Origin: an uncultured Clostridia bacterium | Lineage (GTDB): Bacteria > Bacillota > Clostridia > TANB77 > CAG-508 | Reading direction: 5' to 3' | Length of the DNA: 64,000 nucleotides | NCBI GenBank assembly: GCA_934120315.1 | Contig: CAKOTX010000003.1 | Span: 62,001-126,000, forward strand | In this document: positions 54,883 to 64,000 of the stretch, one piece after another | Position numbering within the stretch: the first letter of the stretch is position 1 | How the letters are laid out: each line of letters begins with the position of its first letter | Program-made: the position numbers and the translations under genes | The notes under the pieces: generated by a model | Databases searched by the model: none | Seen by the model: the letters and a program-made list of their open reading frames with translations, nothing else | Told to the model about the DNA's origin: nothing

Positions 54883-55983
54883 TTAAATGTATTCTCTAGT
54901 AATACTGCTATCTACAAACATTGGACTTATATTAAAATAAACCTCATCATTAATATTAATTTCTTTTCCTGTTATATCAACACTAACATGATACATTCCT
55001 AAACGTCCTAAAACTTTATGTCTTTCATCATTTATTGTTACATATAAGTTTTTATCTCTAAAAGCATCTTTTACATCTCTTATTACATACCTTAGTTTAT
55101 CAATTGGTCTAAACATATCTCTATCTACTTTAACATTAAATCCATCAGCATATCCTACTGGAACAATAGCAATCTTAGTTTCTTTCTGTGTAGTATATGA
55201 ATTTGAATATCCTATATTGTATCCCTTAGGAAGGCTTTTTATTTCTGCAATATTTGATTTTAGATATCCTACTTTTTTGAATCCCCATTTATTTGGAATT
55301 GCTAGTCTACCTAATAACGCAGAACCAATTCTTACAGCATCTAAATGCATATTTTCAAATCTTAAAAATGCTGATGAATTGCATACATGCAACATTCCTG
55401 TATCAATCTTATTTTGCTTTAGATATTCCACTGTTGCCATAAATCTTTCAAATTGTTCTTGAGTTTCTTTTCCATCTCCAAAAAATGCAATAGAAAAATG
55501 TGTAAATGCTCCTTCTATTTTTACATTTTCTAATTTCTTTAATGATTCTAAGATTTTTTCTTTTTCTGCATAAATAAATCCATATCTTCCAAATCCAGTA
55601 TCTATTTTTAAATGTGCTCTTATTTTTTTATTTTTACTTTTTGCCACTTCTTCTGCTACTTCAACTGCTTCATTTGAGCCTATTGTTATTATAATATCAT
55701 TTTCTACTAATGCTTCAACATCTTCTTTTACAGCTGTTGATGACATCATCAAGATATCTTGCTTTATGCCACTTTTTCTTAGTTTTATCGCTTCTTCTAC
55801 TGTTGCAACTGCAAAAATTTCTATTCCATTGTCTGCTAGAAATTCTGCATATTCAACTAATCCTAATCCATATCCATTTCCTTTTATTACTGCTATTATT
55901 TTAGTTTTGTTTTTTTCTGCTCTCCCTTTTATTATTTTCAAATTATGTTTTAGATTCTGTTTTTCTACAACTAATGTTTTCAT
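54883..55983 (-). CDS. alr: Alanine racemase
   Basis: The 366-residue PLP enzyme makes D-alanine for peptidoglycan. PLP-binding lysine is K34 in AVIKGNGYGLG (commonly AVVKADAYGHG), the catalytic tyrosine is in IGYSNSYTTQ followed by VPVGYADGF, and GRLGMYHVSVDITG is the second conserved block. ADA to GNG near the lysine is atypical, as in VanT-like or serine-type racemases, so related amino acids cannot be excluded. It follows the FemAB-like gene by 8 bp. Confidence 0.88.
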   Translation of the reverse strand: MKTLVVEKQNLKHNLKIIKGRAEKNKTKIIAVIKGNGYGLGLVEYAEFLADNGIEIFAVATVEEAIKLRKSGIKQDILMMSSTAVKEDVEALVENDIIITIGSNEAVEVAEEVAKSKNKKIRAHLKIDTGFGRYGFIYAEKEKILESLKKLENVKIEGAFTHFSIAFFGDGKETQEQFERFMATVEYLKQNKIDTGMLHVCNSSAFLRFENMHLDAVRIGSALLGRLAIPNKWGFKKVGYLKSNIAEIKSLPKGYNIGYSNSYTTQKETKIAIVPVGYADGFNVKVDRDMFRPIDKLRYVIRDVKDAFRDKNLYVTINDERHKVLGRLGMYHVSVDITGKEININDEVYFNISPMFVDSSITREYI

Positions 55984-55991
55984 ATTTCTCC

Positions 55992-57047
55992 TTATTTTTT
56001 TAATTTTGTTTTTAATCCTCTTAAATTTCTAAATGTTTTTTCTGAAAATTTATAAATTGAATATGTTAATGGTTTAAATGGAATATATACTTCTCCAATA
56101 AATTCTGTAAATGTTGCTCCAAATCCTTTTTTGAATCTATATAATCCGTATTGTGGATGACTTTCGTCTACAACTCCTGATACTCCTCTAAAATCATAAA
56201 TATCGTCTTTTCTTGCTAATGCCATTTTTATCATTTCCCATTGTAATAAATAATTTGGCATTAAATTTCTGTGTTCATTGCTACTTGCTCCATATAAATA
56301 CCATGTTTTATTTCCATAAAAAATTGGAATTACTCCTGATATTGCTTTTCCATTATGATATGCCATTAATAATTTCATATGATTTGGTGCAAGTTCATCA
56401 TACATTTTTTCAAAATATGATAATGGTCTAATTATAAATCCATCTCTTGCCCCTGTTTCAACCATGATTTTATGGAATTCTTTTAAATCTTCTCTTGTTC
56501 CTTCTTTTACTTCAACACCTTTTTTTATTGCAAGACGTACATTATATCTTGTTTTTGAGTGAAATCCTGAAAAAATCTCATCTTCTGTTTTATCTTTTAT
56601 GTCAAGTCTGAATACATATCTTGGTTGTATTTCTTCTCTAAAATTTTTAGCATCATCTTTTATCTTGTAACCTAAACTTGTTACAACTTTTCTAAACTCT
56701 TCATCTTTGCTTTCAATGTCTGGCTCTGCTTTATACACAAAGGCATTATATTTTTTAGCTAATTCCTTAATTCCATCTGTTAATTGTCTCATTACTGCTA
56801 CATCATGTATATCACAAGTCGGTCCTCTTGAAGAATACATAATATTACCGAAAACAGGAATTTTTCTTATTAATACACTTACTGCTCCTATAATTTTTCC
56901 ATTTTCATCTTCTGCTAAGACTACTTCGTTTCTCCAATTTGATTTTACTTTTGCCCATTCTGGTGATTGTTGAAAGTTGCATCTTTCATGACTTTCTAGG
57001 AATTCTTTATATTCCTTTTTACTCTTTTCATCTGTTACAAATCTCAT
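55992..57047 (-). CDS. FemA/FemB/FmhB-family peptidyltransferase
   Basis: The 351-residue protein has two GNAT-like halves: NFQQSPEWAKVKSNW near the start, YSSRGPTCDIHD, then FSGFHSKTRYNVRLAIKKGVEV, ISGVIPIFYGNKTWYLYGASS and YDFRGVSGVVDESHPQYGLYRFKKGFG. These are the landmarks of Fem transferases, which add amino acids from tRNA to the peptidoglycan side chain or act on lipid II. Which residue is added cannot be told. It is in an operon with alr. Confidence 0.9.
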   Translation of the reverse strand: MRFVTDEKSKKEYKEFLESHERCNFQQSPEWAKVKSNWRNEVVLAEDENGKIIGAVSVLIRKIPVFGNIMYSSRGPTCDIHDVAVMRQLTDGIKELAKKYNAFVYKAEPDIESKDEEFRKVVTSLGYKIKDDAKNFREEIQPRYVFRLDIKDKTEDEIFSGFHSKTRYNVRLAIKKGVEVKEGTREDLKEFHKIMVETGARDGFIIRPLSYFEKMYDELAPNHMKLLMAYHNGKAISGVIPIFYGNKTWYLYGASSNEHRNLMPNYLLQWEMIKMALARKDDIYDFRGVSGVVDESHPQYGLYRFKKGFGATFTEFIGEVYIPFKPLTYSIYKFSEKTFRNLRGLKTKLKK

Positions 57048-57164
57048 TTTTTGACCTCATTCCTTTTTGCTCTTTTTTATTATTTACATTTTGCCTTTAT
57101 TTTACACTAAATATATTATTTTTACAAGGCTTTTTGAAATTTAATTTTTGTTTGCATTTTTAAC

Positions 57165-57203
57165 AAAAAAATTACGGGTATAAGTAATCTTACCCCGTAA
57201 TTA
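57165..57203 (-). terminator. Terminator of the UPF0182 gene
   Basis: AATTACGGGGTA pairs with TACCCGTAATT (one bulged G) and a T run of seven follows on the minus strand. Confidence 0.8.
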
Positions 57204-57206
57204 TAT

Positions 57207-59942
57207 CTATTTTTTGGTGTCTGTTCCACTGTTTGCTTTTTGAGTCATTTTATCTAATGATTCAATTAAACTTTGTAATTCTTTTATATCAGAGCCCATC
57301 ATTTCCCAATCATTTCTATTATTTGACTCTGTTAAATTTTTATTTGCTTTTATAATAGCTTGAATCATTCCTTCAACATCTTCTGTATTAGTTATTTCAA
57401 TATTTACAGCTGATTTTGATAATAAGTTTGTAATAGCTTCTTCTAAGCTATCCCCAATTGCAACTTTTGTTCCTGATGCCACAATTACTTTCTCTAAAAC
57501 TGTAGAAGCACTAGGTTCATTAGTTCTTGTTCTATAAACAGTTTCAACATACAAAACTGTATTACCAACTGGAATTATCTTCATATCTTTAGATATTTTA
57601 CTTCCAGCTACATTTAGAGCTTCTAATTGTGCTGAAATTGTTTCATCTTGCTGAATCTTTGTATCCAACTGTGTTGGCCCTACTATATTGCTATCTGTTG
57701 AATATTTATATATCTTTAATTTGCATTCTGTACCATCACAAACACCAACCAAATATGATATTATATTTGATTTTCCGTTTTGTGTATACATTTGAATTAA
57801 TCCTAATTGAGCTTGACTATCACCATTTTTTACCATAGCATAATATGGTTCTAATGTTGCTGTTTTAGTTTTTGAACTTGCTGTTCCATACTTTGGTAAT
57901 GCCCAAATATCAGCATTTCTATATAATACATCTTCTTTTACATTATGATATACCATAAGCATTTGAGATTGAATTTTATATAAATATTGTGGATATTTAA
58001 ATTGAGCTTTTATTCCCTCTGGTATTTCTTTTCCTGTATAATCAGAAAAGATAGTTGGATATAATTTTAAATATGCCATAATAATTGGATCATTTCTATC
58101 TGTTATATAAAATGTCATATCTCCATCATATGCATTTATTATAACTTTTACAGAATTTCTAATATAATTTATTTTGTGTTTAGATTCATTATAAATAACT
58201 TCTGTATATGTTGAATATGGATATTTATCAGAAACTGTATAACCATCTAATACCCAATAAATTTGTCCATTATCAACCACTGTATAAGGATTTTCATCAT
58301 AAACAATGTTTGGCAACACTGTTTTAGCTCTTTCAATTATATTTCTATTTGTTAGAATTTTGCTTTCATCTGAAACAGAACTTGACATTGCAAGTTTTAT
58401 GTCTCCTTGATTTATTGCTAGTATCAATCTATCAATAAACCCAACTTGTATTCCAGATTTTCCAGAATAATTACATGTATGCTCTATTCCAGCATTATCT
58501 GTATAATCATATTCTGCTTTATTTTTAGTATTTGTAACAACTGTACTATTTGTTTCAACACCATAATAAATTCTTGGTTCTGTTATTTCATAAATATTAT
58601 CAGCACCTGAAATATCTTTTTGAATATATTGGATGTTTCCATCTTCAGCAACAGCTGTTGCAGATGCAACAATCTCTCCAATTCCATGTGTATATTCATA
58701 TGTTTTATTATTATAAGAAATATCTAGATTTTTCATTTCTCTTGGAGAAATATATACTAATTGCTCTTTGCCATTAACCTCATATTTTGCAATATGAGCA
58801 TTTTTATATGTATAATATCCTGATTCTGTTTGAGTATCATTCAAGCTTTCAATAACTAAATTTTCATTTACTAATGGTATATTGTCTATAATATCAGAAT
58901 TAGCTTGAACTTCTTCTTCACTTACAGTTCCAGTATAATCTACATTTGTTTCATCAACTTTTATATTATATGCTTTTTGGGTTGATTCAATATTTTTTCT
59001 TATATATTTTCTTTCTTTATCAAACTCATTAGGCTTTACAAATATAAAGTCATATCCTACCATTACCACAAACAAAGCTATCAAATAAATTGGAATAGAC
59101 ATTACTGTATACATAATTTTTTTGTTTTGTTTTTTAACAAAAAACTTTACTGCTAAAATTGTTGCAACAACAATCAATATAGCTAGTCCAATATATCCCC
59201 ATAATTGAATTGTTGATTCTACAACTCCTGCACCAATCAACTCTGTATCATTGCTTAAAGTCAATAATTTTCCTGTAACTATATTTTGTGTACCAAAAAT
59301 AGTTTTTATAGAATATTCTATTGCCAAAATTATTGTATTTCTCAATAACTTTTTAATTAATTTACTTTCTTTTAATAGTTCTCTGTCAACAGCTTTAAAA
59401 TAAAAATTAAATACAACAATATAATATCCAGCCATATACAAGCTTAGCCAAATAGTCAACTTAATAAGAATATCTATTCCTAATTCAATTAATGGCTTTA
59501 CAAACATATAATAAGAAATATCTAAATTAAAAATAAAATCTGTCTCACCAAATGATACATTACTTGCTAATAGTAATATCTTTTCAGTCAAATTATTAGA
59601 TATAATAACACTTACTATTGCTGCAATAACTAATGTTAATGACTTATTAGGAAGTTTAGGCATTGTTTTATTTTCTTGTTCAAAAAACGGCTTTAAGCCT
59701 TTTTTTACGCCTTTGTTTATAAAATATATAATAATACTTAAAACCACAAAGCTTATTCCCATTATTGTATATTTACATTTAATATCTGTCAAAAATTTTT
59801 CGACATATTGATTTCCTAGCTCAAGATACTCCAAATATTGGCCTCTTAGCGATATATATGTTATAAGTGCATATATTATAAGAAATGCTATTACAAGTCC
59901 TGCTCTTGCTTTTTTTCCGATTCTTAGTTTAGTTATTTCCAT
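57207..59942 (-). CDS. UPF0182-family integral membrane protein
   Basis: The 911-residue protein has about seven transmembrane helices in the first 320 residues (including LSLYMAGYYIVVFNFYFK) and a large outside domain with REMKNLDISYN, WVLDGYTVSDKYPYS and DRNDPIIMAYLKLYP. These stretches are typical of the UPF0182 (COG1615) group. AGGAGG sits before the ATG at 59940-59942; the frame's ATG four codons upstream contains it. It overlaps no longer with ftsY if that start is right (11-bp gap). Function unknown. Confidence 0.88.
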   Translation of the reverse strand: MEITKLRIGKKARAGLVIAFLIIYALITYISLRGQYLEYLELGNQYVEKFLTDIKCKYTIMGISFVVLSIIIYFINKGVKKGLKPFFEQENKTMPKLPNKSLTLVIAAIVSVIISNNLTEKILLLASNVSFGETDFIFNLDISYYMFVKPLIELGIDILIKLTIWLSLYMAGYYIVVFNFYFKAVDRELLKESKLIKKLLRNTIILAIEYSIKTIFGTQNIVTGKLLTLSNDTELIGAGVVESTIQLWGYIGLAILIVVATILAVKFFVKKQNKKIMYTVMSIPIYLIALFVVMVGYDFIFVKPNEFDKERKYIRKNIESTQKAYNIKVDETNVDYTGTVSEEEVQANSDIIDNIPLVNENLVIESLNDTQTESGYYTYKNAHIAKYEVNGKEQLVYISPREMKNLDISYNNKTYEYTHGIGEIVASATAVAEDGNIQYIQKDISGADNIYEITEPRIYYGVETNSTVVTNTKNKAEYDYTDNAGIEHTCNYSGKSGIQVGFIDRLILAINQGDIKLAMSSSVSDESKILTNRNIIERAKTVLPNIVYDENPYTVVDNGQIYWVLDGYTVSDKYPYSTYTEVIYNESKHKINYIRNSVKVIINAYDGDMTFYITDRNDPIIMAYLKLYPTIFSDYTGKEIPEGIKAQFKYPQYLYKIQSQMLMVYHNVKEDVLYRNADIWALPKYGTASSKTKTATLEPYYAMVKNGDSQAQLGLIQMYTQNGKSNIISYLVGVCDGTECKLKIYKYSTDSNIVGPTQLDTKIQQDETISAQLEALNVAGSKISKDMKIIPVGNTVLYVETVYRTRTNEPSASTVLEKVIVASGTKVAIGDSLEEAITNLLSKSAVNIEITNTEDVEGMIQAIIKANKNLTESNNRNDWEMMGSDIKELQSLIESLDKMTQKANSGTDTKK

Positions 59943-59953
59943 ATTTTCCTCCA

Positions 59954-60859
59954 TTATATTATAGCCTTAGCGAAATCTTTTGAATTAAAGATCTCCATAT
60001 CATCAATTTGCTCACCAACACCAATAAATTTTACAGGAATTTTATTTTCTTCTACAATTCCAATAACAGCGCCACCTTTGGCAGTTCCGTCTAATTTTGT
60101 AAGAACTATACCTGTAATATCTGCTTGTTCTTTAAATGCTTTTACTTGTGAAATTGCATTTTGACCTGTTCCAGCATCAATTACTAGCAAAACTTCTTTT
60201 GATGCATCTGGCATTTCTTTGTTTATTACTTTTTGAATTTTGTTTAGCTCGTCCATTAAATATTTTTTATTGTGTAATCTTCCTGCTGTATCACAAATTA
60301 AAACATCTGCACCTATTTCCCTTGTCTTTTTTATAGCATCAAATACAACTGAAGCTGGATCTATACCTTCTTCTCTTTTTACTATTTCAGCACCAGCTCT
60401 TTTAGCCCAAATCTCTAATTGTTCTACTGCTGCAGCTCTAAATGTATCTGCAGCAGCAACTACAACTTTTTTTCCATCTCTTGATAATCTTGCAGCCATT
60501 TTTCCAATAGAAGTAGTTTTTCCTACTCCATTTACTCCTATTACCAAGATTACAGATGGCTTAGTTTCAAGCTTTAATGAATTATCTGAAATTTCTAATA
60601 TTTTTTCAATTTCTTCCCTTAATGATTCTTTTACTTGTTCTTCATCTTCAATTTTTTCTTTTTTAATTCTAGTTCTTAGATTATCTATTATTTTTGTTGA
60701 AGTTTCAATTCCTATATCTGACATTATTAATGCTTCTTCTAGTTCTTCTAGAAAATCTTCATCCACTTTTCTAAAATTACTAAAAACATCATTAATTTTT
60801 TCATTAATTGAATCTTTTGTTTTGCTTAGTCCTTGTTTTAGTTTATCAAAAAATCCCAT
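59954..60859 (-). CDS. ftsY: Signal recognition particle receptor FtsY
   Basis: The 301-residue GTPase docks SRP-ribosome complexes at the membrane. It has an NG core: the N domain (about 30-95), G1 GVNGVGKTTSIGK (about 108-120), DTFRAAA, DTAGRLHNK, TKLDGTAKGG and FIGVGEQIDDM. It lacks the long acidic A domain, as in many Gram-positives. It is 16 bp after glmM and abuts the UPF0182 gene. Confidence 0.95.
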   Translation of the reverse strand: MGFFDKLKQGLSKTKDSINEKINDVFSNFRKVDEDFLEELEEALIMSDIGIETSTKIIDNLRTRIKKEKIEDEEQVKESLREEIEKILEISDNSLKLETKPSVILVIGVNGVGKTTSIGKMAARLSRDGKKVVVAAADTFRAAAVEQLEIWAKRAGAEIVKREEGIDPASVVFDAIKKTREIGADVLICDTAGRLHNKKYLMDELNKIQKVINKEMPDASKEVLLVIDAGTGQNAISQVKAFKEQADITGIVLTKLDGTAKGGAVIGIVEENKIPVKFIGVGEQIDDMEIFNSKDFAKAII

Positions 60860-60875
60860 CTTAAACCCTCTTTCT

Positions 60876-62240
60876 CTATTTGCAATTTTTCTCTATTAAA
60901 TCTGCTATTTTTTGTGCTTTTTCTCTAATAACCTCTTTATCTTTTCCTTCAATCATAACTCTAACAAGAGGTTCTGTTCCAGAAGGTCTAATTAAAACTC
61001 TGCCATTTCCGGAAAATTCTTTTTCTAATTTTTCAATTGCATCTTTTATTTCTGCATTTTTTTCATAATCATATTTTTTATCTGAATCTACTTTTGCATT
61101 TATTAAAACTTGTGGATATTTTTGTACAATTGCGCCTAATTCTGATGCTTTTTTGCCACTCTCTAAAATTGCTTGAATTAGCATTAATGAAGTTAATATT
61201 CCATCACCAGTAGGATTGTAATCTAATAATATAACATGGCCAGATTGCTCTCCACCTAAGTTATATCCGCTTTTTAGCATTTCTTCTAGTACATATCTGT
61301 CTCCTACTTTGGTTTGAATAAAGTTCAAACCTTCTTTTTCTGCAAATTTATTCAACCCTAAGTTACTCATAACAGTTGCAACAATTGTATCTTTAGCAAG
61401 CTTATCTTGTTTTCTTAGATATTGAGAAATAATTGCAAGCAATTTATCTCCATCTATTTCTTCTCCATTTTCGTCAACGGCAAGGCATCTATCTCCATCA
61501 CCATCATATGCAATTCCAAGACTCATTTTGTTTTTTACAACATATTCCTTCAACATTTCAAGATGTGTTGAACCACATCCAGCATTAATGTTTATTCCAT
61601 CTGGATTATTATTTATTATTACATGATTTATTCCAAGTGTTGTAAATACTTTATCTGCAACTTGATATGTTGCACCATTTGCAGTATCTATAACAACTTT
61701 AAAATCTGATCTATTTAGTCTTGCAATATTATCATCAAAATTCTTTCTAAAGAAATATACATATTCATCTAATAAATCTGTGCTTACTTCAGAAACACCT
61801 ATTTTTTCGCTTACTGCTGATAATTCGTCAAGTTTTCCAGAATCCATAACTTCTTCTATTTCTTCCTCAACATCATCAGGAATTTTCATTCCTTTATTGC
61901 TAAAATATTTAATACCATTGAATTCATATGTATTGTGAGAAGCTGAAATAACTACACTTGCATCAGCTTGTAGCTTTCTAGTCAAATATGCAACACCAGG
62001 AGTTGGAATAACTCCTAGTAATTTTACATTTGCACCATAGCTTAAAAATCCTGCAACCATCGCACTTTCTATTAATGTGCCTGAAAGACGAGTATCTCTA
62101 CCAATCAATATAGTTGGAGCTTTTTTAGAATGTTTTGACAACACATATGCCCCTGCTTTAGCGACTTTATAAACTAACTCTGGTGATAATTCAGTATTTG
62201 CAATTCTACGAATTCCATCAGTCCCAAAATATTTTCTCAT
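60876..62240 (-). CDS. glmM: Phosphoglucosamine mutase
   Basis: The 454-residue enzyme turns glucosamine-6-phosphate into glucosamine-1-phosphate for UDP-GlcNAc and peptidoglycan. It starts RKYFGTDGIRRIAN, has the phosphoserine S101 in VVISASHNT, the metal loop AYDGDGDRCLAVD, the sugar loop GGEQSGHV and the phosphate loop RPSGTEPLVRVM. The combination GEQSGH and length match GlmM rather than the longer phosphoglucomutases. Confidence 0.95.
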   Translation of the reverse strand: MRKYFGTDGIRRIANTELSPELVYKVAKAGAYVLSKHSKKAPTILIGRDTRLSGTLIESAMVAGFLSYGANVKLLGVIPTPGVAYLTRKLQADASVVISASHNTYEFNGIKYFSNKGMKIPDDVEEEIEEVMDSGKLDELSAVSEKIGVSEVSTDLLDEYVYFFRKNFDDNIARLNRSDFKVVIDTANGATYQVADKVFTTLGINHVIINNNPDGININAGCGSTHLEMLKEYVVKNKMSLGIAYDGDGDRCLAVDENGEEIDGDKLLAIISQYLRKQDKLAKDTIVATVMSNLGLNKFAEKEGLNFIQTKVGDRYVLEEMLKSGYNLGGEQSGHVILLDYNPTGDGILTSLMLIQAILESGKKASELGAIVQKYPQVLINAKVDSDKKYDYEKNAEIKDAIEKLEKEFSGNGRVLIRPSGTEPLVRVMIEGKDKEVIREKAQKIADLIEKNCK

Positions 62241-62263
62241 ATTATCTACCTCTTCCTCTGAAA

Positions 62264-62968
62264 CTAATCAATAAACTGATTTAATAAACTATAATATTCT
62301 GTCATCCTATTTAAATTTGTAAATTGTATTTTATCTTCTTTGATTTCCCAAGAACTTTTATTATCCTCTAAAAACTTCTTTATCTTTTCTATCTTAGTAA
62401 CTTTTTCATTTAATTTGCTATTTTCATCTTTTACTTTTTCGATTAAAGAAACATATTGAGCCTTCATAGAATCACTTAACATGATTGTATTATACAAATT
62501 TTTATAATAATCTTTTCTATTAGAAATATTTTTAGCATCAATATTCTCGGTAATCTTACTCTCGCTTGTTAAACTTTGCAATTCAGATACACAATTTTGA
62601 CCTTTTTCTTTATATTCACTTATAATTTCTTCAACAGCCTTTAAATCCTTGTTCTGCATATTTTGAGATGAAAAAATATTATTAGGATTTATTCCTGAAT
62701 TCAATTCATCAATCTCTACATATATATTCTTAAGATTAGATACATATTCTTTTACAGCTTTTTCTACAACCGCATAATTTTTCTTAGTTTTAATTGAAAA
62801 ACTAATATTCTCATTTGCAATATCTGATTGCAATATTTTATTTGTCTCTTCTGACAACAACTTCATTTGTTCAGAATTAAAATTATTGAAAGAATATGCA
62901 ATAACTCCTATGGCTACTATTAATATTACTAATATTATAATTCCTATTATAGTTTTTTTATTTTCCAT
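62264..62968 (-). CDS. Membrane-anchored coiled-coil protein of unknown function
   Basis: No family is recognised. The 234-residue product has one N-terminal transmembrane helix (about 6-28) followed by an extracytoplasmic, Lys/Glu/Asn-rich, mostly helical domain with a single cysteine. It lies between glmM and glyS, 23 bp before glmM, and is preceded by the variant repeat after glyS. Confidence 0.6.
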   Translation of the reverse strand: MENKKTIIGIIILVILIVAIGVIAYSFNNFNSEQMKLLSEETNKILQSDIANENISFSIKTKKNYAVVEKAVKEYVSNLKNIYVEIDELNSGINPNNIFSSQNMQNKDLKAVEEIISEYKEKGQNCVSELQSLTSESKITENIDAKNISNRKDYYKNLYNTIMLSDSMKAQYVSLIEKVKDENSKLNEKVTKIEKIKKFLEDNKSSWEIKEDKIQFTNLNRMTEYYSLLNQFID

Positions 62969-62984
62969 TTTACTTTTCCTCTCT

Positions 62985-63019
62985 TGTTAATTTGGGGTCG
63001 GTCCTTTTTTTCGCATGCC
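62985..63019. repeat. Divergent single relative of the 31-bp repeat
   Basis: TGTTAATTTGGGGTCGGT matches the first 18 bases of the GGGGTC-type unit with one change, but the rest is CCTTTTTTTCGCATGCC in place of GTTTTTTTTGACA. It ends directly at the stop codon of glyS. Confidence 0.65.
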
Positions 63020-64000
63020 TTAAAATTCAACCTTTTCCTCAATCCATTTTTCCAAATCATTAATATTTACTCTAACTTGTTCCATTGTGTCTCTATCTCT
63101 TATTGTTACTGTATTATCTTCTAATGTATCAAAATCAACAGTTACGCAATATGGTGTACCTATTTCATCTTCTCTTCTATAACGTTTTCCAATTGAACCA
63201 GTTTCATCATATTCACACATGAATTTCTTTGATAATTGTGCATATACTTCTTCTGCTTTTTCTGATAATTTTTTAGATAATGGTAATACAGCTACTTTGT
63301 ATGGTGCTAATGCTGGATGTAAATGTAATACTGTTCTTGTATCTCCTTCAGCAATTTCTTCCTCATCATATGCATTACACAAAAATGCTAATGCAACTCT
63401 GTCTGCTCCAAGTGATGGTTCGATACAATATGGTACATATCTTTCATTTGTTTCTGGGTCTAAATATGTGAAATCTTCTTTTGACATATTCATATGATTT
63501 GTTAAGTCATAATCAGTTCTGTCAGCAATTCCCCATAATTCTCCCCATCCGAATGGGAATGCATATTCTATATCTGTTGTTGCTTTACTATAAAATACTA
63601 ATTCTTCTGGGCTATGGTCTCTTAAACGAATATTTTCTTTTTTCATTCCTAATCCTAATAGCCAATCTTCGCAGAATTTTTTCCAATATTCATGCCATTC
63701 TAAGTCTGTTCCTGGTCTACAGAAAAATTCTAGTTCCATTTGTTCAAATTCTCTTGTTCTAAATGTAAAGTTACCTGGTGTAATTTCATTTCTGAATGCT
63801 TTTCCTACTTGTGCAATACCCATAGGTAATTTCTTTCTTGTTGTTCTCATTACATTTTTGAAATTAACAAATATCCCTTGTGCTGTTTCTGGTCTTAAAT
63901 AGATTTCTGCTTTTGCATCTTCTGTTACACCTTGGAATGTTTTGAACATTAAGTTGAATTTACGAATTGATGTGAAATTGTGTTTTCCACAGCTTGGACA
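63020..64000 (-). CDS. glyS: Glycyl-tRNA synthetase, 5' end outside the window
   Basis: The 327 residues seen are the C-terminal part of the dimeric class II enzyme that charges tRNA-Gly (eukaryote/archaea-like form used by many Firmicutes). They include CPSCGKHNF at the right edge, FNLMFKTFQG, YLRPETAQGIFVNFKNV (motif 2 region), FRTREFEQMELEFFCRP, PSLGADRVALAFL (motif 3) and an anticodon-binding domain with YDETGSIGKRYRREDEIGTPYC (read as GSIGKRYRREDEIG). An internal Met at 63949 is not the start, because the frame stays open to the edge with conserved sequence. Confidence 0.95.
   Translation of the reverse strand, partial: CPSCGKHNFTSIRKFNLMFKTFQGVTEDAKAEIYLRPETAQGIFVNFKNVMRTTRKKLPMGIAQVGKAFRNEITPGNFTFRTREFEQMELEFFCRPGTDLEWHEYWKKFCEDWLLGLGMKKENIRLRDHSPEELVFYSKATTDIEYAFPFGWGELWGIADRTDYDLTNHMNMSKEDFTYLDPETNERYVPYCIEPSLGADRVALAFLCNAYDEEEIAEGDTRTVLHLHPALAPYKVAVLPLSKKLSEKAEEVYAQLSKKFMCEYDETGSIGKRYRREDEIGTPYCVTVDFDTLEDNTVTIRDRDTMEQVRVNINDLEKWIEEKVEF

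Overview
The window is a stretch of chromosome from a low-GC, endospore-type Firmicute, most likely an uncultured member of the Clostridia. The evidence is the strong A+T bias, AGGAGG-type ribosome binding sites, sporulation genes (spoIIIAA, spoIIM), RNase Y, a DeoD-type phosphorylase, LexA, GreA, FtsEX and FtsH. Nearly all of the roughly 52 genes are on the minus strand. Only deoD (26110) and a flavin reductase gene (44682) are on the plus strand, each as a single-gene unit with its own promoter and terminator.

Layout from left to right. 1-12.4 kb: spoIIIAA, a membrane-anchored unknown, yebC, a two-gene zinc-ribbon / PD-(D/E)XK-like membrane operon of unknown role, an ECF sigma/anti-sigma pair, a NatAB-like ABC exporter, a DUF4097-like protein and a LiaF-like envelope protein. 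12.4-25.2 kb: gpmA, a flippase-like membrane protein, dgt, a class B PBP, a three-module surface protein broken by a frameshift, cca, dinB and rny. 25.3-35.4 kb: a small alarmone synthetase, deoD, argS, cysS, a class A PBP, an unknown and a GH18 hydrolase. 35.4-42.7 kb: lexA, greA, pgsA and a cell-division/peptidoglycan group (S41 protease, two coiled-coil M23 proteins, ftsX, ftsE). 42.8-48.2 kb: an Alg13/Alg14-like glycosyltransferase pair, a type III toxin-antitoxin locus, a flavin reductase and a MacB-like ABC system. 48.3-64 kb: xerD, spoIIM, an EndoQ-like PHP protein, a degenerate HD protein, ftsH, a DUF1189-like protein, alr, a FemAB-like transferase, a UPF0182 protein, ftsY, glmM, an unknown and the 3' part of glyS.

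Two non-coding systems stand out. (1) A type III toxin-antitoxin locus lies at 43894-44612: a strong promoter, two 48-nt RNA repeats whose stem shows compensatory changes, a leaky hairpin terminator, then an intact ToxN-fold toxin gene most like the CptIN family. (2) A family of 31-bp intergenic units, each ending in TGTCAA/TTGACA, occurs at seven places between 0.9 and 22.4 kb, with a divergent relative at 63.0 kb. The units form either head-to-head pairs with a 3-4-nt loop that abut a stop codon, or direct arrays with 3-4-nt spacers. One array encodes the last 20 residues and the stop codon of the CCA-adding enzyme. This looks like a REP-like mobile repeat family; no mobilising enzyme is in the window.

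The rest is mainly housekeeping: translation (argS, cysS, glyS, cca), RNA decay (rny), envelope growth (two PBPs, FtsEX with its hydrolase partners, glmM, alr, FemAB) and DNA maintenance (lexA, dinB, xerD, an EndoQ-like protein, dgt). No tRNA, rRNA, CRISPR array or transposase gene was recognised.
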